DNA of 64,000 bases from Myxococcaceae bacterium JPH2 (GTDB lineage Bacteria > Myxococcota > Myxococcia > Myxococcales > Myxococcaceae): NCBI GenBank assembly GCA_016458225.1, contig JAEMGR010000013.1:62001-126000 (forward strand), read 5' to 3'. The notes under the pieces are model-generated. The model made no database searches. It had not been told where the DNA came from and saw only the letters and a program-made list of their open reading frames with translations. A program made the position numbers and the translations under genes. This document shows positions 1 through 8,622 of the stretch, piece by piece. How positions within the stretch are numbered: the first letter of the stretch is position 1; every line of letters starts with the position of its first letter.

Positions 1-895
1 CTTCTTCGCCGAGCGACTGGGCCGCGAGCTCGAGCTGCCGACGCGCCACCGGATCCGTGCTGGCGCGAGCGCTGCGCTCCAATCCGTCCCGCTCCGCTTG
101 GAGCTCCGCCTGGGCGCGCTCCTCGAGCTGCGCCTCCACGCCCGCCCACTCGGAGGCCAGCTCCACCGCGCCGCGCGTGATGCGCGCCAGCGTGCGGGCC
201 AACTCCTCGCGGGCCGGCTCACGCGGGAGCTTCGCGAGGGACTCACCACACTGGCGATAGAGGCTCAGGGCGCGCTCGGCCAGCGTCCGGAAGTCTCCCG
301 CGAGCTGGGGCAGCAGCTCCTCGGCGCGCGCCTCGACAGGGTCGGCGGACAACCCGATATGCGCGGCGATGGCGCTCAAGCCCACGAACAGGCCGAGGAT
401 TCCACCCGTGAGGCTCGCGCTGAGCAGCGCGGGCGTGGCCACATCCGCGAGACGTGAGGCGAAGATGCTCGCGACCTCGGTGCCCGCCAGCGTGAGCCCC
501 GCGGCGAGCAACGCGCCGAGCGAGAAGTGCAGCAGGGTAGGGCGGGCCTCGGCCACCTGGCCCTCTTCGCCGCGCTCGTTGAGGCGCGCGCGCACCAGCA
601 GGGCGCCCGCCGCGGCGGCGCTGATGGCCAGCGTCCACCCTGGCGCCATGCCGAGCGCATAGGGCAGGGAAGTGAGCACGACCCCCAGGCCTGCCACGAG
701 CGCCCGGTCCCACTTGTCTCCCTGGGCACAGGCGAGCACCACCGCGACGGGGACCCACCACGACAGCGGCAGGGGCAGTCCCACCCGGCTGGTGGCGAAC
801 TGGAGCAGGCCCGCGCCAGCGCCCGCCGCGAGGGCGCGCGTCACGGTGCGTTCGAAGACTTCACGGTGATGGAACTGCAGCACGGTGGCACTCAT
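1..895 (-). CDS. Hypothetical membrane protein with coiled-coil tail (3' end outside window)
   Basis: The frame opens at an ATG (893-895) and stays open to the left edge, so the protein is cut off after about 298 residues. I do not recognise the family. The N-terminal half contains several hydrophobic stretches: about residues 20-35, 45-60, 65-85, 90-105, and two more around 130-185. It therefore looks like a polytopic membrane domain. From about residue 190 the sequence becomes charged and rich in Ala, Glu, Arg and Leu, as in a long helical or coiled-coil cytoplasmic region. It is divergent from the MDR oxidoreductase at 967, with 71 bases between them that must hold both promoters. The base composition is typical of the window. 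Confidence is good that it is a gene and low for any function. Confidence 0.75.
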   Translation of the reverse strand, partial: MSATVLQFHHREVFERTVTRALAAGAGAGLLQFATSRVGLPLPLSWWVPVAVVLACAQGDKWDRALVAGLGVVLTSLPYALGMAPGWTLAISAAAAGALLVRARLNERGEEGQVAEARPTLLHFSLGALLAAGLTLAGTEVASIFASRLADVATPALLSASLTGGILGLFVGLSAIAAHIGLSADPVEARAEELLPQLAGDFRTLAERALSLYRQCGESLAKLPREPAREELARTLARITRGAVELASEWAGVEAQLEERAQAELQAERDGLERSARASTDPVARRQLELAAQSLGEE

Positions 896-966
896 CGGTC
901 GCCCCTGGAACGGCGTCAGGCCAGGAATTCCACCTGGAACGCGTGGCCGAATTAAAAGGTCTGCCG

Positions 967-2001
967 ATGAGTGCTCCCCCCATCCCCCCGACGATGCGCG
1001 CCTTGGTGTTGACGGCTTACGACGGCCGCCCCGAGTCGCTGCGCGTCCAATCGCGTCCCGTCCCCAAGCCTGGACCGGGACAGGTGCTGGTGCGGCTGGC
1101 GGCCTCGCCCATCAACCCGTCCGACCTGATGTTCGTGCGAGGGCGCTACGGCGTGCGCAAGTCGCTGCCCGTGGTGCCAGGGTTCGAGGGCAGCGGGACG
1201 GTGGTGGCCGCGGGCGGCGTCGCGGGGCGCCTGCTCGTGGGACGTCGCGTCGCGTGCCTGGCGCCGTTGGACGGCGAAGGGCTGTGGGCGGAGTACGCGG
1301 TGGTGCCCCTGCCGCAGTGTCTGCCGCTGCGCGCGCGCATGAGCGACGAGCAGGGCTCCACGCTCTTCATCAATCCGCTGACGGCCTGGGCGCTGTTGGA
1401 GCGCGCACGACAGGAGGGCCATGGCGCGCTGGCGCAGACGGCCGCGGCGAGCGCGCTGGGGCGCATGCTGGCCACGCTGGCCCGTCGTCGCGGACTGCCC
1501 ATGGTGCACGTGGTGCGTCGGCCCGAGCAGGTGCAGGTGCTGCGCGCGCTCGGCGCCGAGCACGTGCTGAGCAGCGCGGAGCCCGAGTTCGACGAGCGTC
1601 TGCGTCTCCTGTTCCACGAGCTGCGCGTGACGCTGGCGTTCGATGCGGTGGGCGGCCACATGACGGGGCGCCTCTTGAGCGCGATGCCGGACGGCGCAAC
1701 GGTGACCGTCTACGGCGCGCTCGCGGAGCAGGAGTGCCGCATCGACCCGGGCGACTTCATCTTCCACGACAAGAAGGTGGACGGCTTCTGGCTGGCGCGT
1801 TGGGGCCGCGGCCGCTTCGGGCGCGAGCAGCTCCGGGCGCTCGTGGGCGCGGCGACGCTGATGGGCAAGGCCCTGGAGACACCCATTCGCGCGAGCCTGC
1901 CGCTGGAGTCCGCGGGCGAAGCGCTGCGCATCGCCTCATCGGACATGACGAGCGGCAAGGTGCTCTTCGCGCCGAGCCTCGACGGTGGCGCGCAGTCCTG
2001 A
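967..2001 (+). CDS. MDR-family zinc-type alcohol dehydrogenase/quinone oxidoreductase-like protein
   Basis: The 344-residue protein has the medium-chain dehydrogenase/reductase layout. An N-terminal GroES-like half contains the GxGQVLVRLAASPINPSD type segment, and a C-terminal Rossmann half follows. It lacks the structural-zinc cysteines and so resembles quinone oxidoreductase or enoyl reductase members, which transfer hydride from NADPH to activated double bonds. The nucleotide-binding glycine motif is degenerate (AQTAAASALG near residue 160, where AxGGVG is usual), so cofactor use is uncertain. An upstream in-frame GTG exists at 943, but I chose the ATG at 967 because an AAAAGG ribosome-binding site lies 8 bases before it. 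It is probably a single-gene unit, converging on the ybaK-type gene 7 bases downstream. Confidence 0.85.
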   Translation: MSAPPIPPTMRALVLTAYDGRPESLRVQSRPVPKPGPGQVLVRLAASPINPSDLMFVRGRYGVRKSLPVVPGFEGSGTVVAAGGVAGRLLVGRRVACLAPLDGEGLWAEYAVVPLPQCLPLRARMSDEQGSTLFINPLTAWALLERARQEGHGALAQTAAASALGRMLATLARRRGLPMVHVVRRPEQVQVLRALGAEHVLSSAEPEFDERLRLLFHELRVTLAFDAVGGHMTGRLLSAMPDGATVTVYGALAEQECRIDPGDFIFHDKKVDGFWLARWGRGRFGREQLRALVGAATLMGKALETPIRASLPLESAGEALRIASSDMTSGKVLFAPSLDGGAQS

Positions 2002-2008
2002 GCGAGGC

Positions 2009-2485
2009 CTACGCCTTGGGCCGAGAAATCGGCCCCGTGCGGCCCTTCGTCACACGCAGATAGTCCGCGGGAGCCAGCACGAGCTGCGTGCCGCGAATGC
2101 CCGCGGACACCGCGATGGTGTCGAACAGCTCCAGCGTCTCATCGACGAAGACGGGGTAGTCCTTCTTGCCGCCTATCGCGGTGCAGCCGCCGCGCACGTA
2201 GCCGGTGAGCGGCTGCAGCTCCTTGAGCGGAACCGTGTCCACCTTGCGGTCTCCGCTGAGCCGGGCGAGCGCCTTGAGGTCCAACTCGGCGTTGCCCGGC
2301 ACCACCGCCATCAGCACGCCGGTCCGGTCGCCGCGCGCCACGAGCGTCTTGAACACCTGCTCGGCGGGCATCCCCACCTTGCCGGCCACGGTCTCCGCGG
2401 ACAAGTCATCCGGGTCCACCTCGTAGTCGCGCAGCTCGTAGCGCACGCCGAGCGAGTCCAGCAGCCGGGCGGCATTCGTCTTCAT
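2009..2485 (-). CDS. ybaK: YbaK/EbsC-type aminoacyl-tRNA deacylase
   Basis: This 158-residue protein matches the YbaK/ProX editing-domain family, which hydrolyses mischarged Cys-tRNA(Pro) in the cytoplasm. The features seen are the KTLVARGD segment near residue 50, a VVPGNAELDLKAL segment, and the conserved YVRGGCTAIGGKK region around residues 95-108, which in the family contains the catalytic lysine loop. The length is that of a stand-alone YbaK. The frame extends upstream to 2605, but the extension is low-complexity and overlaps purK. The ATG at 2485 gives the standard N-terminus and lies 4 bases after the purK stop. It is therefore the third gene of a purE-purK-ybaK transcription unit, although no metabolic link is evident. 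Confidence 0.9.
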   Translation of the reverse strand: MKTNAARLLDSLGVRYELRDYEVDPDDLSAETVAGKVGMPAEQVFKTLVARGDRTGVLMAVVPGNAELDLKALARLSGDRKVDTVPLKELQPLTGYVRGGCTAIGGKKDYPVFVDETLELFDTIAVSAGIRGTQLVLAPADYLRVTKGRTGPISRPKA

Positions 2486-2489
2486 GGCG

Positions 2490-3632
2490 TCACATCCCCA
2501 GCGCGGTGGCGGCAGTCTTGACCCGAGCCAGTGCCTCCTCGGGGGTGGAGCCCACCGCGGAGAGGTGGCCCATCTTCCGGCCCTTGCGAGCGTCGCGCTT
2601 GCCATACAGATGCAGCCGCACGCCGGGCATGGCCAGCGCCTGGGCGAACCGCGGCCCGCCCTCGCGCAGCCACAGGTCGCCGAGCAGGTTGACGATGGCC
2701 GCCGGGCGCACCACCTCCACCGAGCCCAAGGGCAGGTTGCACACCGCGCGCACCGCCTGCTCGAACTGGCTGGTGAGGCACGCCACCTCGGTGGAGTGGA
2801 AGCTGTTGTGCGGACGCGGCGCCAGCTCGTTGACGAGCAGGCGGCCGTCTCTCAGCAGGAACATTTCCACGACGAGCAGTCCCTCAACCTGGAGCGCGTC
2901 GGTGATGGCGCGCGCCACCTCGGTGGCCTGCGCCGTGATGGCGGGCGGCAGTTGGCCTGGCAGGAGCGACCACGCGAGGATGCGCTGCTCGTGGTGATTG
3001 AACGCGGGCGGGTAGACGACGGCCTGCCCGTCCGGGCCGCGCGCCACCAGCACGGACAGCTCCGACTCCAGGTCGAGCGCGGCCTCCACCACCACCGAGC
3101 GCTCACCCAGCTCGCGCCACGCGGTGGGCGCCTCGTCGGCGCGGGAGACCTCGTACTGGCCGCGTCCGTCGTAGCCCCCCTCGCTGGACTTCACGAAGCA
3201 CCGGCCGCCCAGGGCCTCGATGGCCTGCGCCAGCTCGGCGGCGGAGTGCGCCTCGCGCCACGGACCCAGGGGGAAGCCTCCGCGCGCAAGCCAGCTCTTC
3301 TGCCGGCCGCGGTGCTGAATCACCTCCAGCACGCCCGCGCCGGGACGCATGGGCGTCTGACGGGCCACGGCGTTGAGCGTGGCGAGCGGAATCTTCTCGA
3401 TCTCCAGCGTGACGACGTCGCACGCGCGCGCCAGGTCGCTGGCCGCGTCGATGTCGGAGAACGCGGAGGTCAGGCAGCGGTCCACCACCGAGCGCGCGGG
3501 CGCGGTCGAGTCCGGATCCAACGCCTGCACCTGGTAGCCGAGCGTACGCGCGGCCAGGGCCATCATCCGCCCGAGCTGTCCCGCACCGAGGATGCCCAGC
3601 GTGCCGCCAGGGAGCACCGTGCGCGCCTTCAT
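2490..3632 (-). CDS. purK: N5-carboxyaminoimidazole ribonucleotide synthase PurK
   Basis: The 380-residue protein has the family length and begins with the Rossmann-like GGTLGILGAGQLGRM segment (residues 9-23). An ATP-grasp domain follows, with FVKSSEGGYDGRGQ around residues 145-158 and the metal-binding LVNELAPRPHNSFH segment near residue 270. PurK uses ATP and bicarbonate to carboxylate aminoimidazole ribonucleotide to N5-CAIR in de novo purine synthesis. PurE then rearranges this product. Its ATG overlaps the purE stop codon by four bases (ATGA), so the two are translationally coupled in one operon transcribed purE to purK. Nothing unusual is seen. Confidence 0.96.
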   Translation of the reverse strand: MKARTVLPGGTLGILGAGQLGRMMALAARTLGYQVQALDPDSTAPARSVVDRCLTSAFSDIDAASDLARACDVVTLEIEKIPLATLNAVARQTPMRPGAGVLEVIQHRGRQKSWLARGGFPLGPWREAHSAAELAQAIEALGGRCFVKSSEGGYDGRGQYEVSRADEAPTAWRELGERSVVVEAALDLESELSVLVARGPDGQAVVYPPAFNHHEQRILAWSLLPGQLPPAITAQATEVARAITDALQVEGLLVVEMFLLRDGRLLVNELAPRPHNSFHSTEVACLTSQFEQAVRAVCNLPLGSVEVVRPAAIVNLLGDLWLREGGPRFAQALAMPGVRLHLYGKRDARKGRKMGHLSAVGSTPEEALARVKTAATALGM

Positions 3633-4132
3633 CCCTCCACCTCGCGCTCGCGCAGCACTTCCTGCGTGCGGGCCGTGCGGTAGGCGGACAGCCGCTCACG
3701 CAGCTCGGGGTACTTCAGGCAGAGGATGGCGGCGGCATGCAGCGCGGCGTTCGCGGCGCCCGGCTTGCCAATGGCCTGCGTTCCCACCGGCACGCCCTTG
3801 GGCATCTGCACGATGGACAACAGCGCGTCAAAGCCGTTGAGCACCGTGGTGGGCATGGGCACGCCGAGCACCGGCAGCAGCGTCTTGCTGGACACCATGC
3901 CAGGCAGGTGGGCCGCGCCGCCCGCCGCCGCGATGATGACGGACAGGCCGCGAGCCTCCGCGGTGGAGGCGTACTCCATCATCCAGTCCGGAGTGCGGTG
4001 CGCGGACACGATGCGCACCTCGTGAGGGATGCCCAGCTCGTTGAGGATATCGATACCGGGCTTCAGGAACTCCAGATCGCTCCTGCCACCCATGATGACC
4101 CCGACCCACGGGGTGCTCGCCGCGCTCGCCAT
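3629..4132 (-). CDS. purE: N5-CAIR mutase PurE
   Basis: PurE converts N5-CAIR to CAIR, the sixth step of purine synthesis, usually as an octamer. The 167-residue protein contains the class I signatures VGVIMGGRSDLEFL near residue 10, VSAHRTPDWMMEYA around residue 43, and the AGGAAHLPGM loop near residue 70. The frame is open upstream to 4213. I chose the ATG at 4132 because GGGAGG lies 11 bases before it and the protein then starts just ahead of the first conserved strand. It is the first gene of purE-purK-ybaK. The 180 bases upstream hold the promoter and the end of the next gene. Confidence 0.95.
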   Translation of the reverse strand: MASAASTPWVGVIMGGRSDLEFLKPGIDILNELGIPHEVRIVSAHRTPDWMMEYASTAEARGLSVIIAAAGGAAHLPGMVSSKTLLPVLGVPMPTTVLNGFDALLSIVQMPKGVPVGTQAIGKPGAANAALHAAAILCLKYPELRERLSAYRTARTQEVLREREVEG

Positions 4133-4273
4133 GCTGTGAAGCGCCTCCCATGCGCTCTTCCGGCTGAAGCCCGGAGGAACGCGGAGATAGGGCGGCGTGA
4201 TTCCATCGGTCAACCGGGAATGTGCGCTCCGCGTCGTTGCAATGACTTCACAATGCCATGGCGCGAGCCGTGC

Positions 4274-4298
4274 CCCTCCCGACGGGCGGCCGGGAGGG
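4274..4298 (-). terminator. GC-rich hairpin after the alcohol dehydrogenase gene
   Basis: A perfect 8-bp stem (CCCTCCCG / CGGGAGGG) with a 9-base loop begins 16 bases beyond the dehydrogenase stop codon at 4315, read on the minus strand. No T-run follows, so it is either a weak intrinsic terminator or a 3'-end stabiliser. It also separates the dehydrogenase transcript from purE. Confidence 0.4.
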
Positions 4299-4314
4299 CG
4301 GTGGCCATGTGCGC

Positions 4315-5367
4315 CTACTTCTCTTGCAGGCTGGCGATGTCAATCACGAAGCGGTAGCGCACATCTCCACGGAGCATGCGCTCATACGCCTCGTTGATCT
4401 TCTGGATGGGGATGAGCTCGATGTCGGACGTCACGCCGTGCTGGGCGCAGAAGTCCAGCATCTCCTGCGTCTCGCGGATGCCACCGATGAGCGAGCCACC
4501 GAGCCGCCGCCGCCGCATGATGAGCGGGAAGGCAGACAGCGGGGTGGGCTCCTCGGGTGCGCCCACGAGGATCATCGTCCCGTCCACCTTCAAGAGGCTC
4601 AGGTACGTGTTGTAGTCGTGCGGCGCCGACACGGTGTCGAGGATGAAGTCGAAGCGCCCCGCCAGCCGCTGGAACGTCTCCGGCTGCGACGTGGCGGCGA
4701 AGTCGGTGGCGCCCAGGGCACGCGCGTCCTTCTCCTTGGAGGGCGAGGTGCTCAGCACCGTGACCTCGGCGCCCATGGCCCGCGCGAGCTTCACGCCCAT
4801 GTGGCCCAGGCCTCCGAGCCCCACCACGGCGATGCGGTCCCCCGCCTTGAGCCCGTAGTGCCGCAGCGGCGAGTAGGTCGTGATGCCGGCGCACAAGAGC
4901 GGCGCGGCCTTGTCCAGCGGCAGGCCCTCCGGGATGCGCAGCACGAAGTTCTCGTCCACCGTGATGCGCGTGGAGTAGCCGCCGTAGGTCACCGCGCCAC
5001 TGCCGCGCTCGCGGCTGTTGTAGGTGCCCACCATGCCTTTGTCGCAGTACTGCTCGTCACCGGCTTTGCACGGCGCGCACTCGCGACACGCGTCGACGAT
5101 GCAGCCCACGCCCACGGTGTCGCCCGCCTTGAAGCGGCGCACGGCACTGCCCACCTGGGACACGCGCCCGACGATTTCGTGACCGGGGACGAGGGGGAAG
5201 ATGGCGCCGCCCCACTCATCCTTGGCCTGATGCAGGTCCGAGTGGCACACGCCGCAGTAGAGGATGTCGATGAGCACGTCGTGGGCTTGGGGCTCTCGGC
5301 GCTCAATCGAGAAGGGGCCGAGGGGGGCCTTGGCACTCGGGGCGGCATAGGCGCGGGTCTTCAGCAT
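4315..5367 (-). CDS. Zinc-dependent alcohol dehydrogenase, cinnamyl-alcohol dehydrogenase type
   Basis: This 350-residue zinc MDR enzyme has all the expected metal ligands. The catalytic zinc site is CGVCHSDLH near residue 40 with GHE around residue 62. The structural-zinc site is the CRECAPC...C cluster at about residues 95-110. The Rossmann motif is [11 protein letters not shown] around residue 178. The TSPSKEKDA segment after the Rossmann strand fits NADP preference, as in YahK-type and CAD-type aldehyde reductases. The protein probably reduces aldehydes with NADPH in the cytoplasm. The frame begins at a TTG at 5382; I chose the ATG at 5367 because GGAGAG lies 6 bases upstream. The gene stands alone between hairpins on both sides. 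Confidence 0.92.
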   Translation of the reverse strand: MLKTRAYAAPSAKAPLGPFSIERREPQAHDVLIDILYCGVCHSDLHQAKDEWGGAIFPLVPGHEIVGRVSQVGSAVRRFKAGDTVGVGCIVDACRECAPCKAGDEQYCDKGMVGTYNSRERGSGAVTYGGYSTRITVDENFVLRIPEGLPLDKAAPLLCAGITTYSPLRHYGLKAGDRIAVVGLGGLGHMGVKLARAMGAEVTVLSTSPSKEKDARALGATDFAATSQPETFQRLAGRFDFILDTVSAPHDYNTYLSLLKVDGTMILVGAPEEPTPLSAFPLIMRRRRLGGSLIGGIRETQEMLDFCAQHGVTSDIELIPIQKINEAYERMLRGDVRYRFVIDIASLQEK

Positions 5368-5393
5368 GGAGGCTCTCCGCAAGTGTGGAAACG

Positions 5394-5424
5394 ACGCGGC
5401 CCCGGTGCATGACCGAGGCCGCGT
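5394..5424 (-). terminator. Hairpin terminator after the VWA-protein gene
   Basis: The arms ACGCGGCC / GGCCGCGT (8 bp) enclose a second CGGT / ACCG stem and a 5-base loop. On the minus strand the hairpin lies 65 bases past the VWA gene stop and is followed by a short TCGTTTCC tract. It ends 26 bases before the dehydrogenase start codon, so it would separate the two transcripts. Confidence 0.5.
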
Positions 5425-5489
5425 GGCGGGAGACTAGTGATGAAGGCGCGCGTCCGCCGAGGAAAGCGCCATCGGCTCGGCCCGGTCGC

Positions 5490-6914
5490 TCAGTAGGTGG
5501 TGCCCAGTCGGCCAAAGCTCTTGAGCGCTTGCACCTTGCTGTTCTTCACCGCGGCGCCCACCGCCGAGGGCGTGGCGGCCGACTCGTACTCGTCGAGGGC
5601 GGCCTTCTGCTGGGCCTGATCCTCGGCCACCGCCGCGGCGCCCGCCACGGCGGCGGTCTCGGTGAAGAGGGTCTGGTTGTCCTGCAGGTAGGCCTTGGCC
5701 TCTTCCTTACGGCCCTGGCTCATCGCCTCGGCGGCCTTCTGGAGGTTCTGGGCGCTGCGGGCACGGGCCGCATACACCGTGGCGTCCTTGTCCTGTCGCG
5801 CGAGGATCTCCTCGCGGCGATCCGTGACCTGCGCGCTCAGCGCGGCGGCGCTCTCCACGCCCTTGTTCTGGAGCAGGTCCGTGTACGCCAGCTTCAGCCC
5901 CGTGACTTGCACGGACTGACCCACGGCGTTGCCCTGGACGAGCAGCCGCACCACGACGCGCTCCACCTGGCCCGCGGAGAAGTCCGGCATGGCGACGCGC
6001 ACGACGTTGCCCGCCTGGTGCGCGGTGTAGCCCAGCACCTCGCCCAGCGTGACGCCGTCGGGCAACTCGAAGGACAGCTCCACGTTGCGCGCCACGGTGG
6101 TGGAGGCCTGCTGAAGGTCGCGCTGGAAGAGGGTGGCCAGCTTGCCCGCGTCCTCGAGGAAGCCGTAGGCACCGGCGCCGTACTCGGCGAAGGACTGCAT
6201 GAGGTCCTCGTTGAAGTCCGTGCCCACGCCAATGGCGCTCACCGTGACGCCCGCCGCGCGGATGTCGCGCACCTCCTGCTGCAGGCCGGCCGCGTCGCTG
6301 ATGCCCTCGGTGGGCTGGCCGTCGCTCATGAGGATGAGGCGGTTGACCCGGAAGTGCTCCATCCCGGAGGCGAGCTGGAAGCGCCCGGCGGACAGGCCCG
6401 CGCTGATGTTGGTGCCGCCGTCGTCCCAGATGCCCTCGATGAACTGCAGCATCCGCTCGCGGTTGGCGGGCGTGGCCGGCTGCGACGGAAGGCTCTTCAC
6501 GTCCGAGCCGTAGTGGATGATGGCGAGCCGGTCCTCATCCCGCAGCAATCCCACGAGGTGCCGCGCGGCCTGCTTCGCCTGCGCCAGCTTGTAGCCGCTC
6601 ATGGAGCCCGAGCGGTCGATGACCACCGCGAGGTTGACCGGGCTGCGCGTGGAGCCCGGCACCTGCGCGCCCGTCAGGTCCACCGTGGCGAACACCTCCG
6701 AGGCACCCTGCGGGATGTACGGATGCGACAGCCGGCCCGTCAGCGAGAGCGAGCCCAGCGACGTGGTGGCCGGTGGAGTGGGGGGGATGGGGGTCGCCAC
6801 GTGCGTCGCCGGGGGAGGCGGCTGCGGCGACCCACCGGCCCGCGGCAGCCCCAGCACCAGCGCGGTGAGAGCGAGGCCGCCGGCCAGGGCGAGGAAGAGG
6901 ACCGTTCGGTTCAT
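5490..6914 (-). CDS. Exported von Willebrand factor A domain protein
   Basis: The 474-residue protein begins with a hydrophobic segment (residues 5-23) that could be a signal peptide or membrane anchor. A Pro/Thr linker follows, then a VWA domain from about residue 92 to 270. The MIDAS metal motif DRSGSMS is at 100-106, with matching Thr and Asp positions in the GGTNISAGL and LMSDGQPT segments. The C-terminal region (about 370-474) is Ala/Gln-rich and helical. It resembles YfbK-type VWA proteins and not CglB, the known cysteine-rich gliding adhesin. It lies just downstream of gltK on the same strand, so a surface or envelope role is reasonable but not shown. A 5'-leader hairpin enclosing its ribosome-binding site is listed separately. 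Confidence 0.85.
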   Translation of the reverse strand: MNRTVLFLALAGGLALTALVLGLPRAGGSPQPPPPATHVATPIPPTPPATTSLGSLSLTGRLSHPYIPQGASEVFATVDLTGAQVPGSTRSPVNLAVVIDRSGSMSGYKLAQAKQAARHLVGLLRDEDRLAIIHYGSDVKSLPSQPATPANRERMLQFIEGIWDDGGTNISAGLSAGRFQLASGMEHFRVNRLILMSDGQPTEGISDAAGLQQEVRDIRAAGVTVSAIGVGTDFNEDLMQSFAEYGAGAYGFLEDAGKLATLFQRDLQQASTTVARNVELSFELPDGVTLGEVLGYTAHQAGNVVRVAMPDFSAGQVERVVVRLLVQGNAVGQSVQVTGLKLAYTDLLQNKGVESAAALSAQVTDRREEILARQDKDATVYAARARSAQNLQKAAEAMSQGRKEEAKAYLQDNQTLFTETAAVAGAAAVAEDQAQQKAALDEYESAATPSAVGAAVKNSKVQALKSFGRLGTTY

Positions 6915-6956
6915 GGCAGGGCTCCTGGGCGTCCTCGGAGGGGACGCCGCCCTGCC
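6915..6956 (-). promoter_or_regulatory. Leader hairpin with the ribosome-binding site in a bulge
   Basis: Directly before the VWA-gene ATG, two nested stems can be read: an outer GGCAGGGC / GCCCTGCC (8 bp) and an inner GGCGTCC / GGACGCC (7 bp). The AGGAG ribosome-binding site lies in the unpaired CAGGA bulge between them, and the outer stem ends at the start codon. Such a structure could limit ribosome access. It might also serve as the 3' end of the gltK transcript, though there is no T-run. Confidence 0.4.
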
Positions 6957-7004
6957 TTTACGAACGACGTGGGGAAATAGGTCTACGCCCCCACGCCGGA
7001 ACTG

Positions 7005-7502
7005 TCAGGGAGTCTGCGTTGCGGGCACCGTCGCCGCGCAGAAGAACGGCGACGTGTTCTCGCCGAAGATGCGCCGGTAGCCGGCCTCATCGGAGATGCG
7101 CAGTGCGTCCAGGGTGGCCTGATCCAGCATCATCGCCCGGCAGGTGAGGCGATCGCGCAGATCCTTCGACACGGCGGTGTCAGTCACCTCACAGCTCTTG
7201 GAGGAGCCCTCGACGCAGGCCTTGCTGCAGTAGCCCCCGGCCAGGGATTCCGGGTTGCCCGAGCCCGCCATGGAGGCGTCGCGCACGCAGACCAGATCCT
7301 CGCACTCCACTGCGCCAAAGGAGATGAAGTCCTGGTTGGGCTGCAGCTCCTTCTCCTTCATCAGCACGAACTTGGCCGTGGGGTCAGGGTCGCTCGCGTT
7401 CGGCTTGCGGACCAGGTTGCACGGCAGGCCCAGCTGGGTGGTCACATTACAGCCGCCCAGCAGGACGACAGCGCAAAGCAGGAGGGCGGATCTCGCGGAC
7501 AT
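7005..7502 (-). CDS. gltK: Outer-membrane lipoprotein, GltK/CglC-like gliding motility protein
   Basis: The 165-residue protein begins with a lipoprotein signal ending in LLGGC (lipid-modified Cys at residue 18), followed by a small Cys-rich domain. Internal cysteines at CEDLVC, YCSKAC and later positions could form disulfides in the periplasm. Its position divergent to two beta-barrel proteins and a TPR-like protein matches the Myxococcus xanthus gltK-gltB-gltA-gltC cluster (about MXAN_2538-2541), in which GltK (also called CglC, as I recall) is an outer-membrane lipoprotein needed for adventurous gliding. The frame is open upstream to 7730, but the ATG at 7502 starts exactly at the lipoprotein signal. 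The assignment rests on context plus lipoprotein features. Confidence 0.75.
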   Translation of the reverse strand: MSARSALLLCAVVLLGGCNVTTQLGLPCNLVRKPNASDPDPTAKFVLMKEKELQPNQDFISFGAVECEDLVCVRDASMAGSGNPESLAGGYCSKACVEGSSKSCEVTDTAVSKDLRDRLTCRAMMLDQATLDALRISDEAGYRRIFGENTSPFFCAATVPATQTP

Positions 7503-7578
7503 CGTCAGGAACCTCGGACGAAAGGGGGAGTGAGCGGCGGGGGCCGCTTGCAAACGAAGGGAGCCGCTTCGTGGGTCG

Positions 7579-7606
7579 AGGCTACCACACCGATTCGGCC
7601 TGCCAA
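7579..7606 (-). promoter_or_regulatory. Putative promoter for gltK
   Basis: On the minus strand TTGGCA, a 16-base spacer and TAGCCT can be read. The predicted start site would give a leader of about 70 bases before the gltK ATG. It lies in the 289-base region shared with the divergent gltB promoter. Confidence 0.45.
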
Positions 7607-7697
7607 CGCAAGCGCCCAGAGCAGGTGTTGTCCTGACGAGACTGGAATTGTGCAGAGATACCGAAGGGATACATCGCTTCCACGCACTGCGTGGCGG

Positions 7698-7726
7698 TTG
7701 ATGGTTCGAGACACGGCCGATAGGAT
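7698..7726 (+). promoter_or_regulatory. Putative promoter for gltB-gltA-gltC
   Basis: TTGATG, a 17-base spacer and TAGGAT form a good housekeeping-type promoter. The predicted start near 7733 leaves a leader of about 60 bases before the gltB TTG codon. No other clear feature is seen in the remaining bases between gltK and gltB. Confidence 0.55.
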
Positions 7727-7791
7727 GCACAAACCAGAGTCACGCTGAACCCCGGTGGCAGTACGCCCCCTCCCCCACGGAGCCCCCGGAC

Positions 7792-8622
7792 TTGAACCGC
7801 CCGACGCTGCTGCTCGCGCTGAGCCTGATGTGGCCCACGCTGGCCCTTGCCCAGAAGCCTCAAGAGGGCATGGGTCTCGACCTCACCGAGGACACCCAGG
7901 CCAAGCCTCAGGAAGACACCCCCGCCCCGCCTCCAGCTGAGGAGGCCCGACCCGCGACGACGCTCGCCAGCAGTACGACGGATGCGCCCGTGCCGGATGC
8001 TCCGCCGCCGCTCATCGACATCACCCAGGAGGACCGGGTGAAGAGCGTGCAGCGCAAGGTCTATCTGAAGAAGAACCGCTTCGAGCTTTCGCCGCTCGTG
8101 AGCATCTCCGTGAACGATCCGTTCTACTCCAAGGTGGGACTGTCGGTTCGCGGCGCGTGGTACCTGGCGGACACGCTGGCCTTGTCGGCGCGCGTCTCGC
8201 TCCTCCAAGTCGTTCCTTCCGATGACGTGCGCACCGCCAAGCGCACCTTCAACAGCAAGATCTACAACTCGGTGCCGGAGTGGTCTGGCATGGGAGACGT
8301 GGAGTGGGCGCCGCTGTACGGCAAGGTCGCCTTCCTCAACTCCATCCTCCACTTCGACGGGTACCTCCTGGGCGGCCTGGGCGTGGTGAAGACGGAGACG
8401 TCGTCGCTGCCGGGCCGGGGCCTCAACCCCGCGGCGGACCTGGGCCTGGGCATGCGGTTCGTGACCAAGGACTTCCTGGCCGTGAACGTGGCCCTCATCA
8501 ACACCGCCTACGTGGATCAGCCGCTGGGCAGCAGCAAGGGCGCCATCCAGAACGTCATGACCCTCAACGCCGGCATCTCGATCTTCCTGCCGCTGCACTC
8601 GACGGGGAGGGACTCGGAATGA
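7792..8622 (+). CDS. gltB: Outer-membrane beta-barrel gliding motility protein, GltB-like
   Basis: The 276-residue protein starts with a signal peptide (residues 1-20, cleaved after ALA). A Pro/Ala/Thr-rich linker of about 65 residues comes next, and from about residue 80 a series of alternating strands with aromatic ends typical of an outer-membrane barrel. The start is a TTG with GGAG about 9 bases upstream; no better ATG exists before the signal peptide. In M. xanthus GltA and GltB are barrels that form the outer-membrane part of the gliding focal-adhesion machine with GltC and GltK. The choice of B for this gene follows the remembered gene order and could be swapped with A. A GLGLDLT-type motif after the signal peptide recurs in GltC. 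The stop overlaps the next start by four bases. Confidence 0.78.
   Translation: MNRPTLLLALSLMWPTLALAQKPQEGMGLDLTEDTQAKPQEDTPAPPPAEEARPATTLASSTTDAPVPDAPPPLIDITQEDRVKSVQRKVYLKKNRFELSPLVSISVNDPFYSKVGLSVRGAWYLADTLALSARVSLLQVVPSDDVRTAKRTFNSKIYNSVPEWSGMGDVEWAPLYGKVAFLNSILHFDGYLLGGLGVVKTETSSLPGRGLNPAADLGLGMRFVTKDFLAVNVALINTAYVDQPLGSSKGAIQNVMTLNAGISIFLPLHSTGRDSE

Noticed and set aside
5490-6914. VWA protein as the gliding adhesin CglB
   Set aside because: It lies near the glt locus, but it lacks a lipoprotein Cys and the many cysteines of CglB. It resembles YfbK-type VWA proteins instead.
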